A stretch of 64,000 nucleotides of DNA from JB111 sp052093225 (lineage in GTDB: Bacteria > Actinomycetota > Actinomycetes > Actinomycetales > Actinomycetaceae), in NCBI GenBank assembly GCA_052093225.1, contig JBQDDG010000009.1:1-64000 (forward strand), given 5' to 3'. The first letter of the stretch is position 1. Each line of letters begins with the position of its first letter. Below, in pieces: positions 48,564 to 57,036 of the stretch. The position numbers were made by a program, and so were the translations under genes. The notes under the pieces are model-generated. The model searched no databases, had not been told where the DNA came from, and saw only the letters and a program-made list of their open reading frames with translations.

Positions 48564-51058
48564 TGTCCCCACCGCCCCTCGGTCCACCGGGAGGCCGGGG
48601 TGCGGGTGAAGTGGACCGCGGTGATCTCGCCGGTCAGTTCGCGCAGCCGCCAGGCGACCGACGAGAGCGCCTGCTCGAGGTGGTCCCGCGTGCCGTCGGC
48701 GACGACCTCGTCCGCCCGCTCGGTGCGCAGCTCGTTGAGGAGCTCGGCGACCTGGCCGAGGAGCTCGTCGCGCTGGCCGGTGGTACGGGCCAGGGCCGGC
48801 AGCCGGTCGAGGTGCTCGCGCAGCGCCGACACCTGGAAGGCGAGCGACCGGGGGTTCGAGGCGTCGAGCAGGAGCAGCTCGAGCGCGGCGCCCAGCCCGC
48901 CGGCGGGGTAGCGGCGACGGAAGGTGATGATCGACTCGTGGGTGGTGAGCACCGACTCCAGGAGGAGCTCCTCGACCCCGGGCTCCCGGCGCATGGCGAA
49001 GGGCTCGAGGGACCGGACGACGCCCTGTGCGCGCTCGAGGCGGCGGCCGACGTCGAGCAGGCGCCAGCCGATGTCCTGGACGAGGGACTCGCCGTAGATC
49101 CCGTGCAGCGCGAGGAACGACTCGAGCAGGCGGTTGAGCGTGCTCTGCAGGCCGGTGACCTCGTCGGTGGCCCGGCGGCGGCGCTCGCGCCCGATGACCC
49201 GCTCGAGGCTCGCGATCACGGTGAAGAGATCCGCGGGCAGGATGTCGCGCGTGCCGCGGGCGTCCCGGGTCATGCGCTGGACCGACCAGGCCACCGAGCC
49301 GGCGACGGAGCGGTCGGTGACCAGGGGGCCGAACGCCGGGTCGGCCGTGTCCAGCCCGAGCGCCTCGAGCAGGACGACCAGGGCCTCCTGCCCCGGGCCC
49401 GCGGGGGCGTCGGTCCCGCCGTCGGCGTCGTCGTCGAAGGGGCCCGAACGGAAGTCGTCCCACCGGTCCGTCGCCACGGACAGCATCCGCACGGTCGTCT
49501 CGGCGCGCTGCGTGTAGCGCCCGAGCCAGAACAGGTCCTCGGCGGCGCGGGGCGAGACGACGGTGCCCGGGAAGCTGCCGGGCAGCGTGTCGAGCCCCCC
49601 GGGTCCGGACGCGGTCACGGGCTGGGGGCGGTGCGTGATCACCCAGACGTCCTTCGCCCGGCCGCGGAGCGAGCCGCCGAGCGGGGTGGCATTGTCGTCG
49701 TCGGCGGAGAGCCCGACGCCGCCCGACATCACCTGGTAGTCGGCGCCGTCGGCCGCTGCGAAGAGCCGGAGCGACGTGGCGAGGGGCTGGAGCGTGCCGT
49801 CCGTGAGCGTCGGCGTCGTCGAGGCGTCGACGGGCTCCTCGCCGACCCAGGACGCCGGCCGCTGCGAGATTCGGGCGGCGAGGGCCGCGCGCTCGGCGAT
49901 GGTCAGCTCCCACCCGCGCACGGCCCGCTCCGGTCCGGCGACGGGGCGGACGACGAGCCGGTGGAGGTTCGCGATGACGTGGTTGCACATCGAGCGCTCG
50001 CCGCACCAGTACGTCACCGCCGAGGGCAGCGTGAGGTCGCCGAGGCCGAGGTACCGGGCGGCGCGGGGCAGGTGGGCGCGCAGGGCCGGGGACTCGAGCA
50101 CGCCCGAGCCGATCGGGTTGACGACGCTCACCGAGCCCGTGCGCATGGCGTGCAGCAGGCCGGGCGTCCCGGTACCCGCCGAGGAGCGGATCTCGAGGGG
50201 GTCGATCCCGCTGGCCGGCACGTGTCGCAGGAGCACGTCGACCTGCTCCTCGGCGCCGAGCGAGCGCATGGTGAGGCGGCCGTCCTCGACCCGCAGGTCG
50301 GAGCCGTGCACGAGGCTGAGGCCGAGCATCCCCGCGAGGTAGGCCTGGTCGAAGTACGTCGGGTGGTCGGGTCCCGGGGAGAGCACCGCGATGTGCGGCT
50401 CGTCGCCCGCGCCCGCCGGCGCCGCCTCCTGCAGGGAGCGCAGGAGCGTGCGGAAGTAGGGGCCGACCCGGCGGGCGCGCGAGCGCTGGTAGACGCCGGA
50501 GAGCACCTCCGAGACGACCCGCCGGTCCGCCATCGCGTACCCGGCGCCGGCCGGCGTCCCCGTGCGGTCGCCGAGGACGGTCCACGTGCGGTCCGCGTTC
50601 CGTGCGACGTCGACGGCGAGGTGGAAGAGCCGGTGCTCGCCCGAGGCGGGGATCGTCGTCGCGTGCCGCGAGTAGCGCGGATGGGCGAGGACCACCTCCG
50701 GCGGGATCGTGCCGGAGGTGAGGAGGCGGCGCTCGCCGTAGATGTCGTCGAGCACGAGGTCGAGGAGCTGGGCCCGCTGGGCGAGGCCGGCCTCGAGGGG
50801 CTGCCAGCCGTCGTCGTCGATGAGGACCGGGACGGGGTCGAGCGACCAGTGGTCGGTGCTGTCGGGCTCGCCGTACGTCACCGACTGGTCGGCGAGCAGC
50901 TCGTCGACCTCCTCCGCGGCGGCGTCGAGCGCCCGCGCGTCACCGCCGAACGGTCGGCTGAGGACCCGCTGCCACGCCCGACGGTGGTCGGGATGGGCGC
51001 CGAGCATCTCGTCGTGCACGGTGGCCCGGGAGCGGTAGTCGTCGAGGAGGTGGCTCAC
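48560..51058 (-). CDS. Circularly permuted ATP-grasp protein fused to an alpha-E domain
   Basis: 832 residues. The N-terminal ~490 residues are the circularly permuted ATP-grasp type 2 (FDQAYLAGMLGLSLVHGSDL, HVPASGIDPLEIRSSAG, VVNPIGSGVLESPALRAHLP, YWCGERSM). The rest is the alpha-helical alpha-E domain, starting at VVSPRAAEDLFWLGRYTQRA. In many bacteria the two domains are separate genes; here they are fused. An amide-ligase role with the transglutaminase partner is inference from family context. GTG at 51056-51058 with GGGAGG upstream. First gene of the unit. Confidence 0.93.
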   Translation of the reverse strand: MSHLLDDYRSRATVHDEMLGAHPDHRRAWQRVLSRPFGGDARALDAAAEEVDELLADQSVTYGEPDSTDHWSLDPVPVLIDDDGWQPLEAGLAQRAQLLDLVLDDIYGERRLLTSGTIPPEVVLAHPRYSRHATTIPASGEHRLFHLAVDVARNADRTWTVLGDRTGTPAGAGYAMADRRVVSEVLSGVYQRSRARRVGPYFRTLLRSLQEAAPAGAGDEPHIAVLSPGPDHPTYFDQAYLAGMLGLSLVHGSDLRVEDGRLTMRSLGAEEQVDVLLRHVPASGIDPLEIRSSAGTGTPGLLHAMRTGSVSVVNPIGSGVLESPALRAHLPRAARYLGLGDLTLPSAVTYWCGERSMCNHVIANLHRLVVRPVAGPERAVRGWELTIAERAALAARISQRPASWVGEEPVDASTTPTLTDGTLQPLATSLRLFAAADGADYQVMSGGVGLSADDDNATPLGGSLRGRAKDVWVITHRPQPVTASGPGGLDTLPGSFPGTVVSPRAAEDLFWLGRYTQRAETTVRMLSVATDRWDDFRSGPFDDDADGGTDAPAGPGQEALVVLLEALGLDTADPAFGPLVTDRSVAGSVAWSVQRMTRDARGTRDILPADLFTVIASLERVIGRERRRRATDEVTGLQSTLNRLLESFLALHGIYGESLVQDIGWRLLDVGRRLERAQGVVRSLEPFAMRREPGVEELLLESVLTTHESIITFRRRYPAGGLGAALELLLLDASNPRSLAFQVSALREHLDRLPALARTTGQRDELLGQVAELLNELRTERADEVVADGTRDHLEQALSSVAWRLRELTGEITAVHFTRTPASRWTEGRWGQ

Positions 51059-51170
51059 GGCCCTCCCGTCGGTCGTCCTGTGCCGTCGTCCCAGGCTACC
51101 CGCCGTCCGGTGTGGCGGAGGCGCCGCTCACAGTGTGCCGCCCCGTCTCGGCCAGGGGGCTCCCGGCGGG

Positions 51171-51176
51171 TATAGT
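51171..51176 (+). promoter_or_regulatory. -10 element TATAGT of tRNA-Gly
   Basis: TATAGT is 21 bp before the mature tRNA 5' end. It is the closest match to a TATAAT hexamer noted in the window, fitting a stable-RNA promoter. Confidence 0.6.
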
Positions 51177-51197
51177 GGTCGGGCGCTCTTGCGCAAT

Positions 51198-51268
51198 GCG
51201 GGTGTAGTTCAATGGTAGAACTTCAGCTTCCCAAGCTGACAGCGCGGGTTCGATTCCCGTCACCCGCT
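51198..51268 (+). tRNA. tRNA-Gly (anticodon CCC)
   Basis: A 71-nt cloverleaf. Acceptor stem GCGGGTG (51198-51204) pairs with CACCCGC (51261-51267), discriminator T. The D arm includes AGTTCAATGGTAGAAC. Anticodon stem TCAGC/GCTGA encloses the loop TTCCCAA, giving anticodon CCC for GGG codons. The T arm has GGTTCGATTCC. The 3' CCA is not encoded. Confidence 0.95.
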
Positions 51269-51272
51269 CGGT

Positions 51273-51328
51273 GAGACGTCGCAAGACGTCTCCGACGGCC
51301 GACCATCCGGGCACCGGGGGTCGGCCGT
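51273..51328 (+). terminator. Two hairpins directly after tRNA-Gly
   Basis: GAGACGTC (51273-51280) and GACGTCTC (51285-51292) form a perfect 8-bp stem with a GCAA (GNRA-type) loop. ACGGCCGACC (51295-51304) and GGTCGGCCGT (51319-51328) form a second 10-bp stem. No T tract follows. The position five bases after the tRNA suggests 3' processing and termination. Confidence 0.6.
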
Positions 51329-51418
51329 TCGCCGTTGTGGTCGGATCGACCGATGCCGACCTCCGCCGTGCCACGGACACGAGCGCCGGGTCATGCCGCC
51401 CCGGCGGACGTCGCGTCG

Positions 51419-51424
51419 TACCCT
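51419..51424 (+). promoter_or_regulatory. -10 element TACCCT of the Gfo/Idh gene
   Basis: TACCCT lies 40 bp before the GTG at 51465 with the ribosome site ACAGGAG between them. Confidence 0.35.
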
Positions 51425-51464
51425 GGTCCCGGCCACCTCAGCACCGGGGAACAGGAGCCCACAC

Positions 51465-52331
51465 GTGCGACGCATCGGCTTCATCGGCACGGAGAACTCC
51501 CACACGGATCACTTCATCCGCCACCTCAATTCCGAGGGGCGTCACCCGGGGTTCCAGGCCGCGGCCCTCGTCGGCGGTCGTACCGAGCGCAACGAGCAGC
51601 TGGCTGTTGCAGGCGGCATCGGCGTCGTGGTCGACGCACCCGAGGATCTGCTCGGCCGGGTCGACGCGGCGATCATCTCGAGCCGCGACGGCGCCTCGCA
51701 CCGTGCCCAGTCCGCCCCGCTCCTGGCCGCCGGGATGCCCGTCATGGTGGACAAGCCGTTGGCGACCACGGTCGCGGACGCCGACGAGATCATCGCCGCG
51801 GCCCGAACGGGTGGCGCTGTGCTCACCTCCGGGTCGGCTCTGCGCCTCGTGCCGGAGATGACCGAGCTGACGGCACGGGACGACGACCGTGGCGAGCTTC
51901 GCCACGTGCATGTGGTGGGGCCGGCCGACCCGGCGAGCCCGTACTCCGGACTCTCCTTCTACGGCATCCACCATGTCGAGGCCGCCCTCGAGATCCTCGG
52001 GAACCCCGTCGTCACACCAGACCTCGAGGTCTCGGTGAGGCGGATGCACGACACGGTGGTCGCCGCGGCTCGGATCGCCGGGGTGGAGGTCACGCTGACC
52101 TTCGTCGCGCCTCGCGACGGGCACAAGGTGCCCTTCCATGCCGTGGCGGTGTACACGAATGCCGTGGTGGCGCGGGACCTCACGCTCGGTGACGACTACC
52201 TCGCCCCTGTGCTCGCCAGGTTCATCGGTGCCGTCGAGGCGGGCCGCGCACCGGCAGGCGCCGAACAGCTTCGGTCGCCCGTGGTGGTCCTCGAGGCAGT
52301 CACCACGATGCTCGAGGAGTCGCGCGCGTGA
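51465..52331 (+). CDS. Gfo/Idh/MocA-family oxidoreductase
   Basis: 288 residues, shorter than the usual 330-390. The N-terminal Rossmann strand IGFIGTENSHTDHFIRHLN replaces the classic Gly-x-Gly-x-x-Gly with a Thr/Glu/Asn turn; VDKPLATTVADADEII holds the conserved Lys-Pro (normally Glu-Lys-Pro), and FYGIHHVEAALEIL carries the catalytic-region histidines. It probably oxidises or reduces a sugar or cyclitol-type carbon. GTG start with ACAGGAG. It converges, 15 bp apart, on a minus-strand operon that encodes a DHDPS-like aldolase, an SDR-like protein and a transporter, so a shared catabolic pathway is likely. Confidence 0.83.
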   Translation: MRRIGFIGTENSHTDHFIRHLNSEGRHPGFQAAALVGGRTERNEQLAVAGGIGVVVDAPEDLLGRVDAAIISSRDGASHRAQSAPLLAAGMPVMVDKPLATTVADADEIIAAARTGGAVLTSGSALRLVPEMTELTARDDDRGELRHVHVVGPADPASPYSGLSFYGIHHVEAALEILGNPVVTPDLEVSVRRMHDTVVAAARIAGVEVTLTFVAPRDGHKVPFHAVAVYTNAVVARDLTLGDDYLAPVLARFIGAVEAGRAPAGAEQLRSPVVVLEAVTTMLEESRA

Positions 52332-52346
52332 GCTGCGTCGTTGCGC

Positions 52347-53378
52347 CTACGACAGCCACTCGTCGCGATGGATCGCCACGAACTCCTCGTCGAGAAGATC
52401 CGGGTATCGGTCGCGTACCGCGGTGATCTGCTCCGCCTGCCCGGGTGAGAGCACGTCCGGGCCCAGGCAACGTGCGGTGGGCACGAGGCGCTGCTGCCGC
52501 AGGACCTCGTTGACCCCGGGCACGCACCCCGCGAAGTCGTTGTCGACGTCGAAGACCGCGGCGTTGACGTCCACCAGCGCCGACGCCTCTGCGAGGAGGT
52601 CGATCGGGACGGACCCCTCCGACGCTGCCGCGCGGACCTTGCCGACGAGCTGGGAGGCGGCCCGGGTGCCGACCGCCCACTGCCCCAGCAGTCCTCCCGA
52701 CGCCCGGACCTCACGCTCCATCCCTCCGACCTCACGACGGTAGGGGGTGATGAGGTCGTGCACGATGGCGTCGTCGTTGCCGGTCAGGAGGACGATCTCT
52801 TCCCAGCGGTCGTGCCCGAGCAGTGTCTGGGCGACATCGTTCGTGCGGTACCGGTCGAACGGTGCCGTCTTGACGGCGACCACGGACTCGATGTCGAAGA
52901 GCTGGTGCCAGAAGTCTCGGCCGAGCCGGCGCCCACCCACGCTGTCCTGGAGGTAGAACCCGATCGTGGGCAGCACCTCGCCCACGGCGCGGGCGCGCTC
53001 GAGAAGCGCCTGCTCGGTGACCTCGGCCATGCCCCACCCGCACAGCAGCGCGGCGTCGTACCCGTTCGCGGCGGCCAGCTCGGCCTCGTCGACGGCGTCG
53101 GCGGAGTCACCGGTGATGCCGGCGATCAGCAGTGTGTCGGTGTCTTCGACCTCGGTCGCCGCGAGGCGCCACACCTCGTCGAGCAGACCGCGGTCGTGGT
53201 GGAGCTCGAACTGGCTGGTGTGGACGCCGACGGCGAGGCCGCCCGACCCGGCCGCGGCGTAGTAGCGGGTCAGGGCGCGCTGGGCCACGAGGTCCACCGC
53301 GCCGTCGTTGCCCAGGGCGAGCGGATGGGCCGGGATGACGACACCGGAGCGCAGCCGCGCGGTCAGCTCATCAGTCAT
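52347..53378 (-). CDS. DHDPS/KDG-aldolase-family protein
   Basis: 343 residues. A (beta/alpha)8 barrel: GVVIPAHPLALGNDGAVD opens, YYAAAGSGGLAVGVHTSQF gives the second strand, TIGFYLQDSVGG takes the catalytic-tyrosine strand, and VVAVKTAPFDRYRT carries the Schiff-base lysine. The family condenses or cleaves pyruvate-type compounds. C-terminal extra helices (about 40 residues beyond the barrel) include RCLGPDVLSPGQ. Overlaps the SDR-like gene by one base (TGATG). The substrate is not known. Confidence 0.83.
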   Translation of the reverse strand: MTDELTARLRSGVVIPAHPLALGNDGAVDLVAQRALTRYYAAAGSGGLAVGVHTSQFELHHDRGLLDEVWRLAATEVEDTDTLLIAGITGDSADAVDEAELAAANGYDAALLCGWGMAEVTEQALLERARAVGEVLPTIGFYLQDSVGGRRLGRDFWHQLFDIESVVAVKTAPFDRYRTNDVAQTLLGHDRWEEIVLLTGNDDAIVHDLITPYRREVGGMEREVRASGGLLGQWAVGTRAASQLVGKVRAAASEGSVPIDLLAEASALVDVNAAVFDVDNDFAGCVPGVNEVLRQQRLVPTARCLGPDVLSPGQAEQITAVRDRYPDLLDEEFVAIHRDEWLS

Positions 53379-54433
53379 CAGTACGTTCCGTCGCGCTGCT
53401 GGAACTTCGTCGCCTTGCCGAGCTGACGGCCGTCGCCGCCGACCCAGTCTGCGACCCAGGAGACGAGCCGTCGCAGCGGCACGCTCGGGTAGCCGTAGCG
53501 CTCGTGGCACTCGCCGGCGTCGTTGAGCAGCGCGTCGTCGGACTCGGTGCCGGTGAAGGTCACCTCGGCACCCATCCGGTCGGCGAGCAGGGTCGCCAGG
53601 CGACGGACCGGCACGGTCTCCGGACCGGTTGCGTTGAGCACGTGCGGTGGGACGGCAGCCAGCTCGAGGCTGCGCAGTGCCCACGCGTTGACGTCGCCCT
53701 GCCAGGCGACGTTGACGGCGGGCATCGTGACGTCGACGGGCTGGCCCTCGGCGATCTTCACCGCGATGTCGGCGATGACGCCGTAGCGCAGCTCGCAGGC
53801 GTAGTTCAGCCGGAAGATCGTCGTCGGGGTCCCCCACGTGTCGGCGGCGTTGGTGAAGATCCGTTCGCGGGCGAGGCAGGACTGTGCATATTCCCCCTTC
53901 GGCGCAACGGGGTCGCCCTCGACCGAGCCGCCGTGCGAGAGAGGCGTGAGGGGGTAGACGTTCCCGGTCGAGTACACGACCGCGGGAACGCCGCGGTACC
54001 GGTCGGCCACGAGGGTCGGCATCGCAGCGTTGGACCACCAGGTGCGGTGCTCCTGCCCGGTGGTGCCGAACTTCATGGCGGCGAGGTAGAACATCGCTGC
54101 CGCGTCGGGCAGGTCCCGGTAGGCCGCAGGATCGGCCAGGTCCGCGGACTGCACCTCGATCCCGTGCTCGCGGAGCTCGTCGCGCACGGTGGCGTCGGAG
54201 AATCGTGAGACGGCGATGACTCGGGCGGTGGAGCCGACGTCGTCCAGCGCCCGGCGGGCCATGCGCGCCATGGACGGACCGATCTTGCCGCCGGCACCGA
54301 GAAGCACGACATCACCCCCCGCGGCATCGAGCACCTCACCCACGCCGGGTGTCGGCCGGGAGAGGAGCTCGTCCAGCGTCTCCTCGTCGGTCGGAGCGTG
54401 CGTGGGCGGGGCGGAGGTCGCGGTGCCGGTCAC
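53378..54433 (-). CDS. NAD-dependent epimerase/dehydratase-like (extended SDR) protein
   Basis: 351 residues. The nucleotide-binding turn VVLLGAGGKIGPSMAR starts at about residue 41 after an acidic leader. VVYSTGNVYPLTPLSHGG is the Ser/Thr strand, GEYAQSCLARERIF the active-site segment: the Tyr is present, but the Lys of Tyr-x-x-x-Lys is Cys, so a normal SDR mechanism is doubtful. LRYGVIADIAVKIAEGQPVD and LNATGPETVPVRRLA complete the fold. GTG at 54431-54433 overlaps the transporter stop (GTGA). Probably acts with the aldolase and transporter in a single pathway. Confidence 0.82.
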   Translation of the reverse strand: MTGTATSAPPTHAPTDEETLDELLSRPTPGVGEVLDAAGGDVVLLGAGGKIGPSMARMARRALDDVGSTARVIAVSRFSDATVRDELREHGIEVQSADLADPAAYRDLPDAAAMFYLAAMKFGTTGQEHRTWWSNAAMPTLVADRYRGVPAVVYSTGNVYPLTPLSHGGSVEGDPVAPKGEYAQSCLARERIFTNAADTWGTPTTIFRLNYACELRYGVIADIAVKIAEGQPVDVTMPAVNVAWQGDVNAWALRSLELAAVPPHVLNATGPETVPVRRLATLLADRMGAEVTFTGTESDDALLNDAGECHERYGYPSVPLRRLVSWVADWVGGDGRQLGKATKFQQRDGTY

Positions 54434-55644
54434 AGAAGGTTCCTCACGTAGTTGGCGGCGAGCACGATCAGGAAGAGCACGCCGACCGCAGCCAGGACGA
54501 GCTGTGGGACGCCGATGGCGAGGCGGCCTCGGTCGCGGTGCCGTGCGAGGGCGACCAGGACGATGCCGATGAGCGGGACCACGAAGATCGTCACCGCCTG
54601 GGCAGTGATGATGAGCTGGACGGGAATGCCGCCGAAGATGACCGCGACCACACCGCCGAGCACGAGGACGAAGGTGATGCAGAGCTTGACCGCCCGGGAG
54701 CTCAGGCCGCCGTGCTCGATGCCCAGCGCTCCGGCGAGCATGCTTCCACCGATGGTGCTGTTGCCGATGAGCGAGGAGAACGCCGCCGCCCACAGGCCGA
54801 GGGCGAAGAGGATCGACGCCCATCGGCCGACGGACGGCTCGAGGATGGTCGCCATGTCCGCCGGTGACGAGACGGTGACACCGTCCGGATTGAGCACGGC
54901 CGCGGCGGAGATCATGATGATGACGGACAGGGTCCCGAGGATGAGGGTGCCGACGACGGCGTCGCGCCGGGCCACCTTGTAGTCGGCCGTCCCCCACCCC
55001 TTCTCGCGGACGAGCTGGATCTGGAAGAAGGCGCCGACCACCGAGAAGGTCGTGGCCACGGCCCCGACCACCAGTGCCGCGGAACCGTCGGGGAACGAGG
55101 GCACCAGGCCGGCGAGCACCTGCCCCAGGTCTGGCCGCGCGACGAATGCGGTGATGACGAAGAGCGCCAGCATGACGAGGATGATGACGGTCATCGTGCG
55201 CTCGAGGTGCTTGTAGAACGAGGGCAGCCAGAGGAAGCCGACGGCGATGGCGGTGAAGAGCGCTGCGAACAGGGCGGTGTCACCACCGAAGAGGACGTTG
55301 CTCGCGGCCCCCGTCCCGACGGAGTTGCCGGCCTGGAAGGACGTGGTGACAAGGAAGGCGCCGATCCCGACCAGCAGCCCGACCGCGCGGCCCATCCGCC
55401 TGGAGACGGTCTGGATCGGCCCGACGTCGGTGGACAGCCCGATCCGCACGGACAGGTCCACGAAGCACAGCATGAGAATCGTGGCGATCACCGGCGCCCA
55501 GACGAGGTCGTAGGCGAACTGGGCCCCCATCGAGCTGGCCGTGGTGATGCTGCCGGGTCCGAAGACCAGTGCGGCGGTGACGAATGCGGGTCCGAGGCGT
55601 CCGGGCGCACGGGCGCGCGACTCGGCTGGGAGTGCAGGAGCCAT
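54430..55644 (-). CDS. Nramp-superfamily transporter lacking metal-ligand motifs
   Basis: 404 residues, about eleven membrane segments. The N-terminal GPAFVTAALVFGPGSITTAS then SMGAQFAYDLVWA follows the Nramp TM1 layout, but the Asp-Pro-Gly-Asn metal motif is Gly-Pro-Gly-Ser. In TM6 the Met-Pro-His motif is replaced by VVGAFFQIQLV. SSLIGNSTIGGSMLAG is present in a later helix. Without these ligands divalent-metal transport is unlikely; an organic or anionic substrate is plausible given the catabolic neighbours. ATG at 55642-55644; it is the first gene of the operon, behind a strong promoter. Confidence 0.82.
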   Translation of the reverse strand: MAPALPAESRARAPGRLGPAFVTAALVFGPGSITTASSMGAQFAYDLVWAPVIATILMLCFVDLSVRIGLSTDVGPIQTVSRRMGRAVGLLVGIGAFLVTTSFQAGNSVGTGAASNVLFGGDTALFAALFTAIAVGFLWLPSFYKHLERTMTVIILVMLALFVITAFVARPDLGQVLAGLVPSFPDGSAALVVGAVATTFSVVGAFFQIQLVREKGWGTADYKVARRDAVVGTLILGTLSVIIMISAAAVLNPDGVTVSSPADMATILEPSVGRWASILFALGLWAAAFSSLIGNSTIGGSMLAGALGIEHGGLSSRAVKLCITFVLVLGGVVAVIFGGIPVQLIITAQAVTIFVVPLIGIVLVALARHRDRGRLAIGVPQLVLAAVGVLFLIVLAANYVRNLL

Positions 55645-55677
55645 GTCAGAAACCCTTTTCTCTCGCTGGTGGAGACG

Positions 55678-55706
55678 AAACTAGGGCACGGGTCACACCG
55701 CGTCAA
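55678..55706 (-). promoter_or_regulatory. Sigma-70-type promoter of the transporter operon
   Basis: On the minus strand TTGACG (55706-55701), a 17-bp spacer and TAGTTT (55683-55678). This is the clearest -35/-10 pair in the window. Transcription would start near 55671, giving a leader of about 27 nt. Confidence 0.65.
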
Positions 55707-55774
55707 GGAGGGGGCGTCGATGGTCGACGTGGCGACGGCGGGCGCTGCCGGACCGATCCGCGCGGGCGTTGGAA

Positions 55775-55809
55775 ACCGCCTCGGCGGTCCGCGACTGCCT
55801 CGCTAAAGT
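55775..55809 (+). promoter_or_regulatory. lacI promoter with an ACCGCC-TC-GGCGGT palindrome
   Basis: ACCGCC (55775-55780) and GGCGGT (55783-55788) are exact inverse complements with a 2-bp centre, a form usual for LacI-family operators. TAAAGT at 55804-55809 is six bases before the lacI ATG (leaderless). Repression of lacI itself, and perhaps of the divergent operon, is likely. Confidence 0.5.
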
Positions 55810-55815
55810 TCGGGC

Positions 55816-56859
55816 ATGGCCGTCAATCTGCGCGATGTCGCACGGCGCGCGAGAGTCTCGTCATCCACCGCCTCCCGGGTGCTCTCCGGGAGCGAGTACC
55901 CGGTGGCGATCGAGCTACGTGCACGCGTCGAGCAGGCCGCGCGTGAGCTGGACTACGTGCCCAACGCGCAGGCCCAGGCTCTCCTCCGTGGCAATCCGGG
56001 CACGGTGGGGGTGCTTGTGGGAGAGGTTGACGACCCTTACTTCGCAGAGATCGTCAACGGCATCCAGTCGGTGGCCACCGCCTTGCACCTTCTCGTCACG
56101 ATCTGTCACACGCAGCGTGACATCGACCGCGAGCTCGAGTACTTCCGGCTGCTGCAGGCCCATCGGACCGGGGTGGTGATCATCGCCGGCTCCGGACTGG
56201 TCGAGGAGCGGTACAGGTCCGCCATGGCGGACCGCGTCCGCTCGTTCCAGGAGAGCGGCGGCCGCGTCGTCGCCATCGGTCACTCGCAGCTCGACGTCGA
56301 CAGCGTCGTGGTGGACAACGACGCAGGCGCGCGCGAGCTCGGTGAGCACCTGGTCGGGCTGGGCCACCGGCACGTCGCGATCCTGGCGGGCGCCGCGAAC
56401 GTGGCCTCCACGATCGAGCGTGTCGCCGGCCTCCGGGAGGCCGTCGAGGGGGCGGGCGGGACACTCCGGGTTCGCCACGGTGCTCCCACACGCGACGGCG
56501 GCTGGGCGGGCACCGAGGCGGTGCTCCGCGCGCATCCCGAGGTCACCGCCCTCGTCGGCTCGGCGGACCAGATGGCCATCGGTGCGCTGGCCTACCTGCG
56601 CGAGCACGGTCGCACCGTGCCCGGCCGGATGTCGGTCGCCGGTTTCAACGACATCGCCGTCGCCAGGGACCTCGAGCCGTCGCTCACCACGGTCCGGCTG
56701 CCGCTGCGCAAGATGGGGCGGGCCGCGCTGGATGTCGCGACCACGACCGCACCCGACGGCGAGCTCCTCGTGCGCACGCTCCGGACGGAGCTTGTGGTGC
56801 GCAGGTCGACGGGGCCCGCACGGGGGAGTGCGGGCACGGAGGCGGACGACCGCACCTGA
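55816..56859 (+). CDS. LacI-family transcriptional regulator
   Basis: 347 residues. HTH and hinge: VNLRDVARRARVSSSTASRV then LDYVPNAQAQALL. The periplasmic-binding-protein fold includes TVGVLVGEVDDPYFAEIVNG, DSVVVDNDAGARELGEHLV, GHRHVAILAGAANVAST and the C-terminal SVAGFNDIAVARDLEPSLTT. It is divergent from the transporter-SDR-aldolase operon by 171 bp and is its probable repressor; the inducer should be the transported compound or a metabolite of it. Confidence 0.94.
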   Translation: MAVNLRDVARRARVSSSTASRVLSGSEYPVAIELRARVEQAARELDYVPNAQAQALLRGNPGTVGVLVGEVDDPYFAEIVNGIQSVATALHLLVTICHTQRDIDRELEYFRLLQAHRTGVVIIAGSGLVEERYRSAMADRVRSFQESGGRVVAIGHSQLDVDSVVVDNDAGARELGEHLVGLGHRHVAILAGAANVASTIERVAGLREAVEGAGGTLRVRHGAPTRDGGWAGTEAVLRAHPEVTALVGSADQMAIGALAYLREHGRTVPGRMSVAGFNDIAVARDLEPSLTTVRLPLRKMGRAALDVATTTAPDGELLVRTLRTELVVRRSTGPARGSAGTEADDRT

Positions 56860-57023
56860 CTGCCTGGTGAGCGGGCCGGCTCCTTCAGGGCCCGGCCGAG
56901 CAGAGGGACGACCACGGGGCCCGTGTCGCCTGCGCCCTCCGGCGGACGGCCGTCATCCCTCGGTCGTACCAGCGGCGGGCACAACTACCCGAACGGCCGA
57001 TGACGACGCCGGTCCCGGCCCGC

Positions 57024-57029
57024 CATGCT
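57024..57029 (+). promoter_or_regulatory. Leaderless-type -10 (CATGCT) of the YqeB-like gene
   Basis: CATGCT is seven bases before the ATG at 57037. The same hexamer precedes hisC at six bases. An in-frame ATG at 57025 inside the hexamer is therefore not preferred as start. Confidence 0.35.
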
Positions 57030-57036
57030 TCTCGGT

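Noticed and set aside
54430..55644. Manganese/iron transporter MntH
   Set aside because: Overall fold fits, but the TM1 and TM6 metal ligands are absent.
51198..56859. Integrated mobile island at tRNA-Gly
   Set aside because: No integrase, no repeated tRNA 3' end and no marked base-composition break were seen; kept only as a possibility.
56870..56895. lacI terminator
   Set aside because: GGCCGG and CCGGCC can pair, but the stem is only six bases with a long loop and no T tract.
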